Of a DNA stretch of 64,000 bases, positions 25,880 through 34,723 are shown one piece after another. The notes beneath the pieces are model-generated. The model was not told the origin of the DNA, did no database searches, and saw only the letters and a program-made list of their open reading frames with translations. The DNA is taken from NCBI GenBank assembly GCA_964541895.1, contig CAZISM010000004.1:1-64000 (forward strand), given 5' to 3'. The translations under genes and the position numbers were made by a program. The DNA comes from CAZISM01 sp964541895 (GTDB lineage: Bacteria > Zhuqueibacterota > Zhuqueibacteria > Residuimicrobiales > Residuimicrobiaceae). Position 1 is the first letter of the stretch. Every line of letters starts with the position of its first letter.

Positions 25880-28858
25880 ATGAAAGTCAAATTCAAATTG
25901 GTCGTCATCACGCTTTTGCTGTGCACCATGCTTTGGGTGGGCTCAAATTGCAAAACCGGCAGACAGGACGCCGCGGATGCCCGTTTGTCCCGAGGGGAGG
26001 AAATCTGGCTGAAGCAGCATGAATTCGACGCCAAACTGTTCAAAGAGCCGCCGCGTGAATTCGGACCGTATACGCGCTGGTGGTGGCCGGGCAATGATGT
26101 GACCAGGGAAGAGCTGATGCGGGAGATTGATATTTTCGCTGACCACGGCTTTGCCGGCGTTGAAATCCAGCCTTTCACCCGGGGGTTGAATCCAAAGGCG
26201 GCCCAAGAAGAGTTGGACCGTGTCTATAGTTGGGATACGCCCGGATTCTATGAAAACCTGAGAACCGTTCTGGCACAGGCTAAAGCCCGAGGCCTGATCG
26301 TGGATTTAAATGGGGGCAGCGGCTGGCCGTCCGGCGGACCACATGTCCCGCCGCAAGACAATATACTTAATCTGAATTTCTCAGCCGTGAATGTTACCGG
26401 CGGCGGGAAGGTTCTAATCGATGTGCCCAAGGTGAACATGGCGCACCGCTCCGTTGCCATGGCGGGGATGTCCATCCTCTATGCGAAAATCGATCCGGCT
26501 TTGGCAAAACTTCAGGCCGTAATCGCTGCCAAAATCATCAGCGAAGAGCCGAATAAACCGGTTCATCTGGACCCGAGTTCCACCGTCGATCTTGAGCACC
26601 AGATGAATAACGGGAAAATCGAATGGCAGGCGCCGCCGGGGCAATGGAAAATCATTGCCTTTTATGCCTATCCATCAGGCGAAATCCCCGTATTGATCGC
26701 CAAAAAGGATCCGGGACTTGTGGTCGACCATTTTGACGCGGCCAAAGTGGCCGCCAACTATGAATATCTGCTTGGCAAGCGTACGGGTTTGGAACCGTAC
26801 TATGGCGACCCGTTGCGGGCTGTTTTCAACGACAGCTATGAGTTCAAGGCCGATCGCCATTATTCGTTGGATTTCCGGTCCGTGTTCAGGCAGAACCGGG
26901 GATACGACATCACACCCTGGTTGCCGGCGAACATGCAACTGGGGTATAACAATCATGCCGAAAGCGCTTACTTTCCCAATCAAAAACCGAGCTTTTACTT
27001 TTCCGACGAAGATTGGCGGCTGCAATACGATTACGATACGACCTTGGGGGAATTGCTGCAAAGCCATTTTTTTGACGTCAGCCGGCAGTGGCTGGAAAGC
27101 AGGGGCATGCTGCACCGTACCCAGGCTTATGGATTGCACATGGACATCCTATCCGCCAGCGGTAATGCCTCCATTCCGGAGACCGAGCAGCTCTATTCCG
27201 AAGGCTCGGAAGGATTCATAAAACTGACTACGTCCGGCGCCCACCTGTATAACCGTCCGATCATCTCCGCAGAATCGTTTGTGTATCGCTATCGCGCGGA
27301 AATGACCACGCCGCAGAAATTAAGAATATCCATCGACAAGGCGATGGCGGCCGGCGTCAACCAGATCATTTATCACGGAACGCCCTATCGCTACATGACC
27401 CGGGATTTCAGTGCAGCCGGCTGGAATACCTGGGATTCTCCTTTTACCCCCTATGTGACTTACTCTTCCAATATCCTGGAGACGGATAACTTTTGGCAGG
27501 ATATAAAGGGAATCAACCAATACATACGTCGGGTCCAGTATGCGATGCGAGCCGGTAAACCGGTAACGGATGTGCTGGTCTACTTTCCCTATCTTGGCGT
27601 CGAGTCCCGCGAATTGATGTCCAACCCGGAGGAGCTATTGCCGCTGGGATATTTTAAGGGCGTGGAGCCGGATTCTGTTATCCCTGCCCTTGGCGCACCC
27701 AGCCGCAGGCCGGCGGAGTCTACCCTATGGTATCATAAAATCTGGCCGATAGTGAATCAACTGGAAGCCGCCGGCATCACCTGGGAGTTCACCAATGATC
27801 AATCCATTCAGAATGCGAAAATAGTTGACAGCAAAATCGATATTCGCGGAAACAAATACCAGGCGTTGATACTCGCGCATGTTCCCTATATTCAAAAAGC
27901 CAGCGCCCAGCATATCCAGGAGCTGTGCCGTCAAGGTGCGAAACTTTTGGTGGTAGGACCACTGCCGGACAAGCAGCCAAGTTTTCTGAACTATAAAGAG
28001 AACGACCGGCAAACCAGGCAATGGCTTGAAACGGCAGTAAAAGAGAAAAACAGCCGCTTGATTGATCAACAGGCAGATGTTGCCGGATGGACGGCGGGCA
28101 TTGCCAGCAAGCTAAAGTTCGCAACTACATACGACTTTACCCGACAGATACAGCGTGAATTAGGCGACGGCAGCCGGCTGCACTTTATCTGGAACAAATC
28201 GGATCGATGGCAGAACCTCTCGCTCACCGCGGATGCAAGCCATCCGAATCTTTATATGCTGTACGCCGAGACGGGCAAAATAGTCAGGAGCGAAGGCGGG
28301 AAATTATCCTGTCTTCTTCCGCCATACAACGCCGTTATACTATATGCAGCAGTCCAGCCGGTGACAGAGAGCTTGCTGTCTGAGCCCCTTCGCTATGGTC
28401 ATTTCGGGCAACAGGTCGCCGACATTTCCAGGTGGACTATTAAAGTGCATAACGCCGTCGCCATGAACAGCCCTCTGTTTGACTGGCGGACCAATGAGCG
28501 ATTAAAGTTCGAATCGGTCGATGGCGTTTACGCGTCCTCCTTCCAACTGGAAAATAAACACAGCCGCTCGAGTTACTTTTTGGACATGGGAACGGTCTAT
28601 TTTACCGCTGACGTGTACATCAATGGAAAACACGCCGGCAAAAGAATTTTCGCTCCGTATGAATTGGACATCACCTCTTTTGTCCATGAGGGAACAAATC
28701 AAATCGAGATCCGGGTCACTCCCGCCCCGAGAAATCATTCGGTCGGAGAAGCTTTGAAGGGCAATCCGAAATTTGCGCAATATCAAAAACTCGGTAAAAC
28801 ACTCATGCCGGCCGGACTCCTGGGTCCGGTGGTCATCAGATCGGTAGATCACCCCTGA
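25880..28858 (+). CDS. alpha-L-rhamnosidase, GH106 family, exported
   Basis: 992 aa with an N-terminal hydrophobic signal (LVVITLLLCTMLWVGSNC), possibly lipidated although the lipobox is weak. GH106 hallmarks are FGPYTRWWWPGNDV (about residues 61-74) followed by HGFAGVEIQPF, LNGGSGWPSGGPHV, FNDSYEFKADRHYS and ETEQLYSEGSEGF. Family enzymes hydrolyse terminal alpha-L-rhamnose from rhamnogalacturonan-type pectin. The C-terminal part (VYFTADVYINGKHAGKRIFA) is a galactose-binding-like beta sandwich. I start at 25880, preceded by GAAGGGAAAAAAC. It is downstream of the dehydrogenase-kinase-SDR cluster but separated by a degraded region. Confidence 0.88.
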   Translation: MKVKFKLVVITLLLCTMLWVGSNCKTGRQDAADARLSRGEEIWLKQHEFDAKLFKEPPREFGPYTRWWWPGNDVTREELMREIDIFADHGFAGVEIQPFTRGLNPKAAQEELDRVYSWDTPGFYENLRTVLAQAKARGLIVDLNGGSGWPSGGPHVPPQDNILNLNFSAVNVTGGGKVLIDVPKVNMAHRSVAMAGMSILYAKIDPALAKLQAVIAAKIISEEPNKPVHLDPSSTVDLEHQMNNGKIEWQAPPGQWKIIAFYAYPSGEIPVLIAKKDPGLVVDHFDAAKVAANYEYLLGKRTGLEPYYGDPLRAVFNDSYEFKADRHYSLDFRSVFRQNRGYDITPWLPANMQLGYNNHAESAYFPNQKPSFYFSDEDWRLQYDYDTTLGELLQSHFFDVSRQWLESRGMLHRTQAYGLHMDILSASGNASIPETEQLYSEGSEGFIKLTTSGAHLYNRPIISAESFVYRYRAEMTTPQKLRISIDKAMAAGVNQIIYHGTPYRYMTRDFSAAGWNTWDSPFTPYVTYSSNILETDNFWQDIKGINQYIRRVQYAMRAGKPVTDVLVYFPYLGVESRELMSNPEELLPLGYFKGVEPDSVIPALGAPSRRPAESTLWYHKIWPIVNQLEAAGITWEFTNDQSIQNAKIVDSKIDIRGNKYQALILAHVPYIQKASAQHIQELCRQGAKLLVVGPLPDKQPSFLNYKENDRQTRQWLETAVKEKNSRLIDQQADVAGWTAGIASKLKFATTYDFTRQIQRELGDGSRLHFIWNKSDRWQNLSLTADASHPNLYMLYAETGKIVRSEGGKLSCLLPPYNAVILYAAVQPVTESLLSEPLRYGHFGQQVADISRWTIKVHNAVAMNSPLFDWRTNERLKFESVDGVYASSFQLENKHSRSSYFLDMGTVYFTADVYINGKHAGKRIFAPYELDITSFVHEGTNQIEIRVTPAPRNHSVGEALKGNPKFAQYQKLGKTLMPAGLLGPVVIRSVDHP

Positions 28859-28876
28859 TCTCGATACATCAAAGCC

Positions 28877-28909
28877 AACCGACCGGCGCCGCGAAGGCGT
28901 CGGTCGGTT
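28877..28909 (+). terminator. strong hairpin after GH106, no U-run
   Basis: The 14-bp stem (AACCGACCGGCGCC pairing with GGCGTCGGTCGGTT, one G-U pair) has a GCGAA loop and starts 19 bp after the GH106 stop. It lacks a T-run, so it may be a mRNA end stabiliser or a rho-assisted terminator. No gene is seen in the rest of 28859-29072. Confidence 0.5.
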
Positions 28910-29072
28910 CCTGATCAATAGGTGCAAAAGCAGGCGATTCATTTTTATCCTGCGATACATAGTGCGGTGAAAGATATTTTGCTTTCGCGGGGAGCAGACC
29001 CCGGTCTTTTGGAAAAAAGACTGTGGTCTGGTGCGGCGAATGTGGCTGCCGGGCTTTGGCACTAAACATAGA

Positions 29073-30833
29073 CTAATCTTCAGACCGATACATATAGTTA
29101 AAGCGGCCGCCCGGCGCAACATCTCCGTTTACATACCAGTCCATCGGATCATCATCGTTCTGCATGTTGTCTGACCATTTAAATTCAAAATTCAACGGTT
29201 CGGTCATGCCGACAAGCTTTCGCGGAACAGTCAACATCAACCGCTTTCCTTCCACCTCATGTTTGATCTCCGCCGCGTTCATCCAAGAATTGCCGGTATA
29301 GTGCATCAGCACCCGGCCCCCATCGATGCGAAAATCATAGCCCTTCCATCCGGTACGGAACGACCGGTCGACGTCAATATAAAGACGCATCCAGTTGCGA
29401 CCGGAGGCAGGTGAAATCTTGTCTTGGGTTTCAGCATAGAAATAGAGCTGATTAGGCGTATGCGCCGTCTTTAGCACATGGAAATCGTTTCGGCCGGTGT
29501 AATTGGTATACACGGTTTCCGGCAGTGATTGAGCGCCCGGATGGTTGCGCGGCTGGATATCACCTGTATAATCGAAAAAAGCCTGTGAAACTTGTTCCCA
29601 GTCATTCAAATGAACAAGAGGTTTGACTGAGTGATAAACAGGACTCGCGTCTATTCCTTTATAGCGGCGGATGTTGGCCGCCATTTGCAGGTAATAGTTA
29701 TCCTTGAGGTTCGCGGTCACGGTTGGCTCGACATCGCGGCTGTATTCAGCACTGGCCTGATCGCAGAACCATGAATGCTCCGGATTCCCGTCCCGGCTGG
29801 GCCATTTGCCGGCTACCCATTCGTTCCAACCGGTGACGAAAATGAACGGCGTATCCTGCTGAAGCGCATAATCCCACTGTTCCTGAAAATTGTAACCAAA
29901 GGGCAGGTCCACCTCCGGATGGCCGTGGGAGCCGTTGCGATAGCTTCTTCCCCAGTTGTCCTTGTTGCCGTAAAAAGCCGATCCCCCCATGCCGGCCGTA
30001 ACGTTCGGATGCTGACAAACCGAAACATTGATGATTTCCTTTTCACCGCGATCGTTGAAATGGACTTTTTGCGGACGGTTAAAATCGATCCACGGCCAGC
30101 CGTTGATCTTTTGCGCTTCATTCGGCCACTGCGATTCCCGAAAGGTAAAGAGCGGTTGATATACCTTGCCCACGGCTTCGTTTGAAATTCCGATGATCAG
30201 CGGCTTCTCCTTCAGATAGAACCAGCACTCCGGATGGCGGTAGGGAGCGTCCGGCTTGTAGAAATTATCGTATACCTCCTGCATGGTCTCCCCGGATCTG
30301 GTGTTGGTATAGAAAACGATCTTGGGCGGATTCTTGCCCTGTGCACGCACCGCATCCATCGCGGCCATGAGCGCTTGCGCCTGTTTGGGGTAGGTGAGCC
30401 GGTTGGTGGCATCGACCGCCAGCAGGTCGACGCCGATATCGGTGAGCAGCTGCATGCTGCGCAAGTGCACCCAATAATCGTCGCCGCGGTAGTAACCGTA
30501 GATGGGCTGACCCCAGAAATACATCACCCCCTTCATGGACCGGTTGGCGTAGTAAATCGGCGAACCCCAATTTTCATTGTCGTAATCCTCCAGCACTTCA
30601 GGATGGCGGGCGATGATGTCGCTCAGGTCCCATCGGTTCTGGGCAGTTCCGTCGCCCTGCCATAAAAAGTAAAAAAGCACAATCCGCCGGTCAGGTTTTA
30701 GATCACCGACCGAATCATTCTGCGGCAATATGCGTCCTAGATCATCGGTCCCGGCCAGCGGCTGGCTGAATGCCGTTGATGCAACAGCTGCAATAGTGGC
30801 CGTGACAAGTGCTACGATACTTAGCTTGTTCAT
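29073..30833 (-). CDS. exported GH99/GH71-like TIM-barrel protein with C-terminal carbohydrate-binding-like domain
   Basis: 586 aa with a signal peptide (LSIVALVTATIAAVASTAFS). The N-terminal part reads RIVLFYFLWQGDG, GSPIYYANRSMKGVMYFWGQ, LLTDIGVDLLAVDATN and FVTGWNEWVAGKWPSRDG. The last is typical of the WNEW motif in GH99/GH71-like barrels. Residues about 440-586 (LYFYAETQDKISPASG, RLYIDVDRSFRTGWKGYDFR) look like a CBM9/DOMON-type sandwich. Substrate unknown; family enzymes act on alpha-glycans. The start has GGGGAG 8 bases upstream. Repeat A copy 4 lies about 100 bp upstream. Confidence 0.7.
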   Translation of the reverse strand: MNKLSIVALVTATIAAVASTAFSQPLAGTDDLGRILPQNDSVGDLKPDRRIVLFYFLWQGDGTAQNRWDLSDIIARHPEVLEDYDNENWGSPIYYANRSMKGVMYFWGQPIYGYYRGDDYWVHLRSMQLLTDIGVDLLAVDATNRLTYPKQAQALMAAMDAVRAQGKNPPKIVFYTNTRSGETMQEVYDNFYKPDAPYRHPECWFYLKEKPLIIGISNEAVGKVYQPLFTFRESQWPNEAQKINGWPWIDFNRPQKVHFNDRGEKEIINVSVCQHPNVTAGMGGSAFYGNKDNWGRSYRNGSHGHPEVDLPFGYNFQEQWDYALQQDTPFIFVTGWNEWVAGKWPSRDGNPEHSWFCDQASAEYSRDVEPTVTANLKDNYYLQMAANIRRYKGIDASPVYHSVKPLVHLNDWEQVSQAFFDYTGDIQPRNHPGAQSLPETVYTNYTGRNDFHVLKTAHTPNQLYFYAETQDKISPASGRNWMRLYIDVDRSFRTGWKGYDFRIDGGRVLMHYTGNSWMNAAEIKHEVEGKRLMLTVPRKLVGMTEPLNFEFKWSDNMQNDDDPMDWYVNGDVAPGGRFNYMYRSED

Positions 30834-30933
30834 CAGGCGTTGCTCCCCTTAGAATGCATTTTAAGGCCTGTTTTCACTGGTTTTTAGAGGTTATCTGATA
30901 GGAACTGACAGGAAATCTATTGATAGACAGATA

Positions 30934-31155
30934 GGAAATTTGATTTTGCTGGGGTCAATAAAATCGAGGAAATCATCCTCTGGCAAACGTCGGCTGCCCA
31001 GCCATTTGCCATTTTCACAGTGTCGAGCCATCTCCGGCCCCATCACAGCTTCTTACCTGCCGGTAAATTAGCCAATCAGTCTCTGAAAATCAAGCGTAAT
31101 TTCTAGCAAGTATGTAACCAGGCGATATCGCAACAGGATCAACTTGCGCAGAAAT
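30934..31155 (-). repeat. dispersed repeat A, copy 4
   Basis: The core at 30934-31079 (GAAATTTGATTTTGCTGGGG to GGTAAATTAGCCAATCAG) plus the extension shared with copy 1 (CCAGGCGATATCGC, GGATCAACTTGCGCAGAAAT). It points in the sense of the GH99/71-like gene. Confidence 0.78.
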
Positions 31156-31340
31156 AATGGAAGGACTCTTTAGATGCAGACGCTGCATACCCTCTTCATC
31201 CTCTGACCCAATCTGTACCGAGTTGTCGATGCGGAGTCCCGAGTGCGGCCAATCCCGCATTAATCGTACGATATTCTCATCGATCTTTTCCTCACGCAGG
31301 AGCACACACGGAATACCTTGACCGTTTAAAAAACTGACGA
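31155..31340 (-). pseudogene. IS91-family transposase fragment (Y2_Tnp)
   Basis: Reads VLLREEKIDENIVRLMRDWP, HSGLRIDNSVQIGSEDEEGM and QRL, which matches the LREG-W-HSGF-V-NS-V...EGMQRL stretch of IS91/IS801 transposases. It is cut at repeat A on one side and near repeat B on the other. Only about 55 residues remain. Confidence 0.6.
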
Positions 31341-31346
31341 ATTATG

Positions 31347-31470
31347 AGTATGGCGCATGCTACAAAATTACTGCGAACGCGTCAAGGGCCCAAGTCGCCG
31401 GTACGTATACAAATGACTTGATCTCGAATCCGCAAAAAGCTATTTTAAAACAAAGGTGTGAAATCGCCAA
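31347..31470 (+). repeat. dispersed repeat B, copy 4 (5' part)
   Basis: Shares TATGGCGCATGCTACAAAAT, GCGTCAAGGGCCCAAGTCGC, CGTATACAAATGACTTGATC and TCGAATCCGCAAAAAGCTAT with the other copies, and ends at GAAATCGCCAA where IS66 sequence begins. Confidence 0.75.
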
Positions 31471-31479
31471 ATCGGCAAT

Positions 31480-31680
31480 GATAACGCCTTCGCCGGCAGG
31501 CTTTGCACATTTGATCGAACGTGGATCAATATCCTGTAAAATCAACATCAACTGTTCATGGCTCAGATCAATGCCGGCCTGACCGGATGTACAATTGGGA
31601 CTCTGAAAGGTTCCGCGTTCTAGCCGTTTGTAGAAAAGCCGGAATCCATCGCGACTCCAGACAAGACGTTGTTCGCGCAC
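31480..31680 (-). pseudogene. IS66-family accessory protein TnpB (Orf2) fragment
   Basis: Reads VREQRLVWSRDGFRLFYKRL, ERGTFQSP, then GIDLSHEQLMLILQDIDPRS and IK. This is the WD-x-SGF-LYYKRLE-G-F...L-LLL-GIDL pattern of IS66 Orf2. It has no start region and is truncated at its end by repeat B. The rest of 30834-31770 shows no intact gene. Confidence 0.6.
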
Positions 31681-31770
31681 CGTAAGTTATCGCCGGCGCG
31701 CGAAGCGGCCGGGCGTTGGCAAAAGACATTTTTTTGCATGAGATAACGAATTAAATATGGAAGCATTCAA

Positions 31771-33456
31771 ATGAATAAAATAGCGTTATCGAAGACATCC
31801 TTTTTTCCGTTTAATATGGAGAAATCCCAATGTATCGCTGTTTTATTACTGCTTGTTTTCTTTTTTCTTATCAGCTTTATGAGCATTCAAGGAAAGTCAT
31901 TGACAACCGATGAATATAATCATTATGAATATGGTATGTTGATTCTTGGTGGAGATGCGACGCATCGGTCGGATCCGCTGATGACCAAAATGCCAATGTC
32001 TGCCTGGAATGCCTTGCCGGGCAAAGCGGCTGCCCTTTTGCCCGATGGTCTGCTCAAGAAGAATCTCGAACGATTTATAACTGCAAGACTGATGACGACA
32101 TTGTTTTCCATGTTTGTGGGGTTTCTTGTTTTTCTATGGTCCAGAGAATTGTACGGCTTTGTCCCTGCGCTTGCTTCACTGGTTTTATATGTTTTTGATC
32201 CCAATATCATCGCTCATTCGCAACTTACGACTACAGATATCTATGCAGCTGGAACGGTGTTATTTGCTGTATATCGGTTATGGAAGTTTTCAAGTACGCG
32301 CACATGGCAGGATGGTTTATGGCTGGCATTTGCTTTGGGTTTGGCTCAACTTGCAAAATACACGTCTGTATCCTTGTACCCCCTGTTTGCAATTGCCCTG
32401 TTGATAAACGATGTGTTGAGTAAAAGAGAAGGAGATAAATCTGGAATCGCTCGGTATATCAGTCTATTGGCAAGATATGTGAGGTATTTTGTTGTGGTGT
32501 TTGTCGTTGGTGTTCTTGTTGTGAATATGGGCTATTTGTTTCAAAACACGTTTCAGACGTTAAGCGCGTATACGTTCAGGTCGGAATTGCTTAGATCGAT
32601 GCAATCAAAGATTGATTTTATTGTTCCTACCCCTTATCCGTATTTGGAAGGACTGGACTTTGTATTCCATGCAGAGCGAACTAGCGCTGATTATGGCAAC
32701 ATCTATTTGCTTGGAAAGGTCAGTGAGGTTGACGGATTCAAAGGATATTATTTTATTGCCACGCTGTTAAAGACACCCATTGCGACTCAAATCGTCCTGT
32801 GGATTGCGTTCGTTACCTATATTATAAAACGGGGAAACAGGGAAAAATTCATCAATAATGAGTGGTTCCCAGTGTGGCTAATTGTGTTCTATGGCATATA
32901 TTTTAATTTTTTTTATAATGCCCAAATAGGAATCCGGTATTACCTTGTTGAATTTCCGATGCTATATGTCCTTGCAGGGAGCTTGTTTAGAAATTGGGGC
33001 AGGTTTAATGCCCGGCTAAAAACCTTAACAGGATTGCTGGGTCTGTACTTGTTTGGTTCTGTTCTATCTTATTATCCTGATTATCTTGCATATTTTAATG
33101 AGATCGTCTGGGATCGGAAGATGGCATACAAGTATTTGGCAGATTCAAATCTGGATTGGGGGCAGGATAGGAATATATTTGAACAGTACTTGAAAGCACA
33201 TCCGGAAATTCAAAAGATGCCGGATTATCCACACCCAATTGATGGAACGAGAACCTTTTATTTAAGAGTAAACGAATTAGTTGGCGTTTCCACTGCCCCG
33301 TCTGATGCCTACGCTTGGGTAATGCAAAACTTTGAGCCGACGGGTATGATTGCTCCCAGTTATTTATTATGGGAGATTACGCCTGAGCAAATGCAAGAGG
33401 TGTGCGATAGAGCAGGCTATTCTGATGGTGTTCTTCCAAATGGCAAAAAGCCGTAG
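31771..33456 (+). CDS. membrane glycosyltransferase, GT39/ArnT-like (PMT superfamily)
   Basis: 561 aa with about ten transmembrane segments. The first extracytoplasmic loop after helix 1 carries TTDEYNHYEYGMLIL, the acidic motif expected for lipid-linked sugar transferases of this superfamily (an Asp-Glu pair). The C-terminal region has LADSNLDWGQDRN, widely conserved in bacterial GT39-like proteins. It likely transfers a sugar or mannose from a polyprenyl phosphate donor to protein or lipid on the outer face of the membrane. It is lower in G+C than its neighbours and lies between mobile-element scars. A GGAAG site precedes the ATG. Confidence 0.78.
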   Translation: MNKIALSKTSFFPFNMEKSQCIAVLLLLVFFFLISFMSIQGKSLTTDEYNHYEYGMLILGGDATHRSDPLMTKMPMSAWNALPGKAAALLPDGLLKKNLERFITARLMTTLFSMFVGFLVFLWSRELYGFVPALASLVLYVFDPNIIAHSQLTTTDIYAAGTVLFAVYRLWKFSSTRTWQDGLWLAFALGLAQLAKYTSVSLYPLFAIALLINDVLSKREGDKSGIARYISLLARYVRYFVVVFVVGVLVVNMGYLFQNTFQTLSAYTFRSELLRSMQSKIDFIVPTPYPYLEGLDFVFHAERTSADYGNIYLLGKVSEVDGFKGYYFIATLLKTPIATQIVLWIAFVTYIIKRGNREKFINNEWFPVWLIVFYGIYFNFFYNAQIGIRYYLVEFPMLYVLAGSLFRNWGRFNARLKTLTGLLGLYLFGSVLSYYPDYLAYFNEIVWDRKMAYKYLADSNLDWGQDRNIFEQYLKAHPEIQKMPDYPHPIDGTRTFYLRVNELVGVSTAPSDAYAWVMQNFEPTGMIAPSYLLWEITPEQMQEVCDRAGYSDGVLPNGKKP

Positions 33457-33633
33457 CCAAGACCGCTGGACTCCGCGTCTGCGGCGACGAGATTCAATTG
33501 CCAGAACATTACTTGCTGGCTCATTTCCTGTTCAGGCACGCCGCCCTCTACCACAAGCTACAAGCCTGATGCTAGAGATCAAATTAGAGAGGTAGCCGAT
33601 AATAGAATACTGCGCATCAAATCATCTTATGTT
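33457..33633 (+). other. short gap with a possible coding fragment
   Basis: A frame in the first 100 bases reads KTAGLRVCGDEIQLPEHYLL then AHFLFRHAALYHKLQA and a stop. It looks like the tail of a foreign protein of unknown family. The recombinase frame is also open upstream of its proposed start for about 80 bp (KPDARDQIREVADNRIL). Confidence 0.25.
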
Positions 33634-34620
33634 TTGAAAAGTTTCCTTGCAGATGAGATCCGAGATTTTATTCAACTCAAGCAATCACTAGGCCGAGATT
33701 ACGGCAGCGAAACCAGGGTATTTCATTCTTTGGATGCTTTTTTGGCAGATCCGTACCCGATAGCCCAAAGATTCGTTGCACAAATGTTCGATCAGTGGTG
33801 CACATCTCTGCAGCATCTTTCCCCATCGGTGCGGTGCATGCGCATGCGTCATGTGAGAAAACTTTGCATATATCTCAAACGATCACATTCACAACAATTT
33901 GTTCCCGATCCTCTGACATTTCCATCTCACCAGCAGCGGTTTACACCTCACGTTATTTCAGATTCAGAAATCGCCAACATCTTGAGTGCTACACAACACC
34001 TTTTCTCTGATCGACGCTTTCTCTTGCGGCCTCAAACTTTGCGTATTGCTATTCTTCTTCTATATGCAACCGGAATTCGCCGTAGTGAACTCCTGCGCCT
34101 AAAGTTAGGAGATTTTAACTCAGCTGAGGCAACTTTGCATATTCAGAACACTAAATTTCATAAATCCAGGCTCATTCCTCTCTCTCCCTGTGTAGCCGCT
34201 GAAGTTGAGGAATATCTGACATTGCGTCACAAAAATAGGTTGCCTATGGAGATTATATCGCCATTTATCTGGAACAGATTTGGTGGTCCTGGGGGGAAAG
34301 CTTATACGGGTACCGGATTTGCATCTAACTGGGCTGCCCTTTGTATTGCACTCGGGATATTTACCAAGAAGGGCAGACCACCGCGCCTTCATGATCTACG
34401 CCATTCTTTTGCAATCAATGTCCTACAGCGATGGTACAAAGCGGGTGAAGATGTTCAGACCAAGCTTCCCTTGTTGTCCACCTACATGGGTCACGTTTCC
34501 ATTGATTTAGAAATGAAACGTCAAGCTATTGCGAAGGCAAAACCATTAAGCGACGAAAAACATCCTCAGCTTTCATGGAGAAAAAACTCCGATATTTTGG
34601 CATGGTTGGAATCCTTATGA
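33634..34620 (+). CDS. tyrosine recombinase/integrase, probably defective
   Basis: 328 aa phage-integrase family protein with a SAM-like N-terminal domain (DEIRDFIQLKQSLGRDYGSE). Its catalytic domain has TGIRRSELLRLKLGDF (first Arg), FHKSRLIPLS, HDLRHSFAINVLQRW (His-x-x-Arg) and LSTYMGHVSI (the final His). The nucleophile Tyr normally follows about nine residues after GHVSI. Here the sequence continues DLEMKRQAIAKAKPLSDEKH and ends SDILAWLESL with no Tyr. This looks like a join between two recombinases by deletion. The start is uncertain: TTG 33634 has no ribosome site. Confidence 0.7.
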   Translation: MKSFLADEIRDFIQLKQSLGRDYGSETRVFHSLDAFLADPYPIAQRFVAQMFDQWCTSLQHLSPSVRCMRMRHVRKLCIYLKRSHSQQFVPDPLTFPSHQQRFTPHVISDSEIANILSATQHLFSDRRFLLRPQTLRIAILLLYATGIRRSELLRLKLGDFNSAEATLHIQNTKFHKSRLIPLSPCVAAEVEEYLTLRHKNRLPMEIISPFIWNRFGGPGGKAYTGTGFASNWAALCIALGIFTKKGRPPRLHDLRHSFAINVLQRWYKAGEDVQTKLPLLSTYMGHVSIDLEMKRQAIAKAKPLSDEKHPQLSWRKNSDILAWLESL

Positions 34621-34723
34621 GTCACTGTCGAAATATCGATATCAAATATTATGTGGAGTGATTTATCACGAGATCTCGATCAGCATGATTGAATAAAGGC
34701 AATTTCTCAACATTAATAATCGC

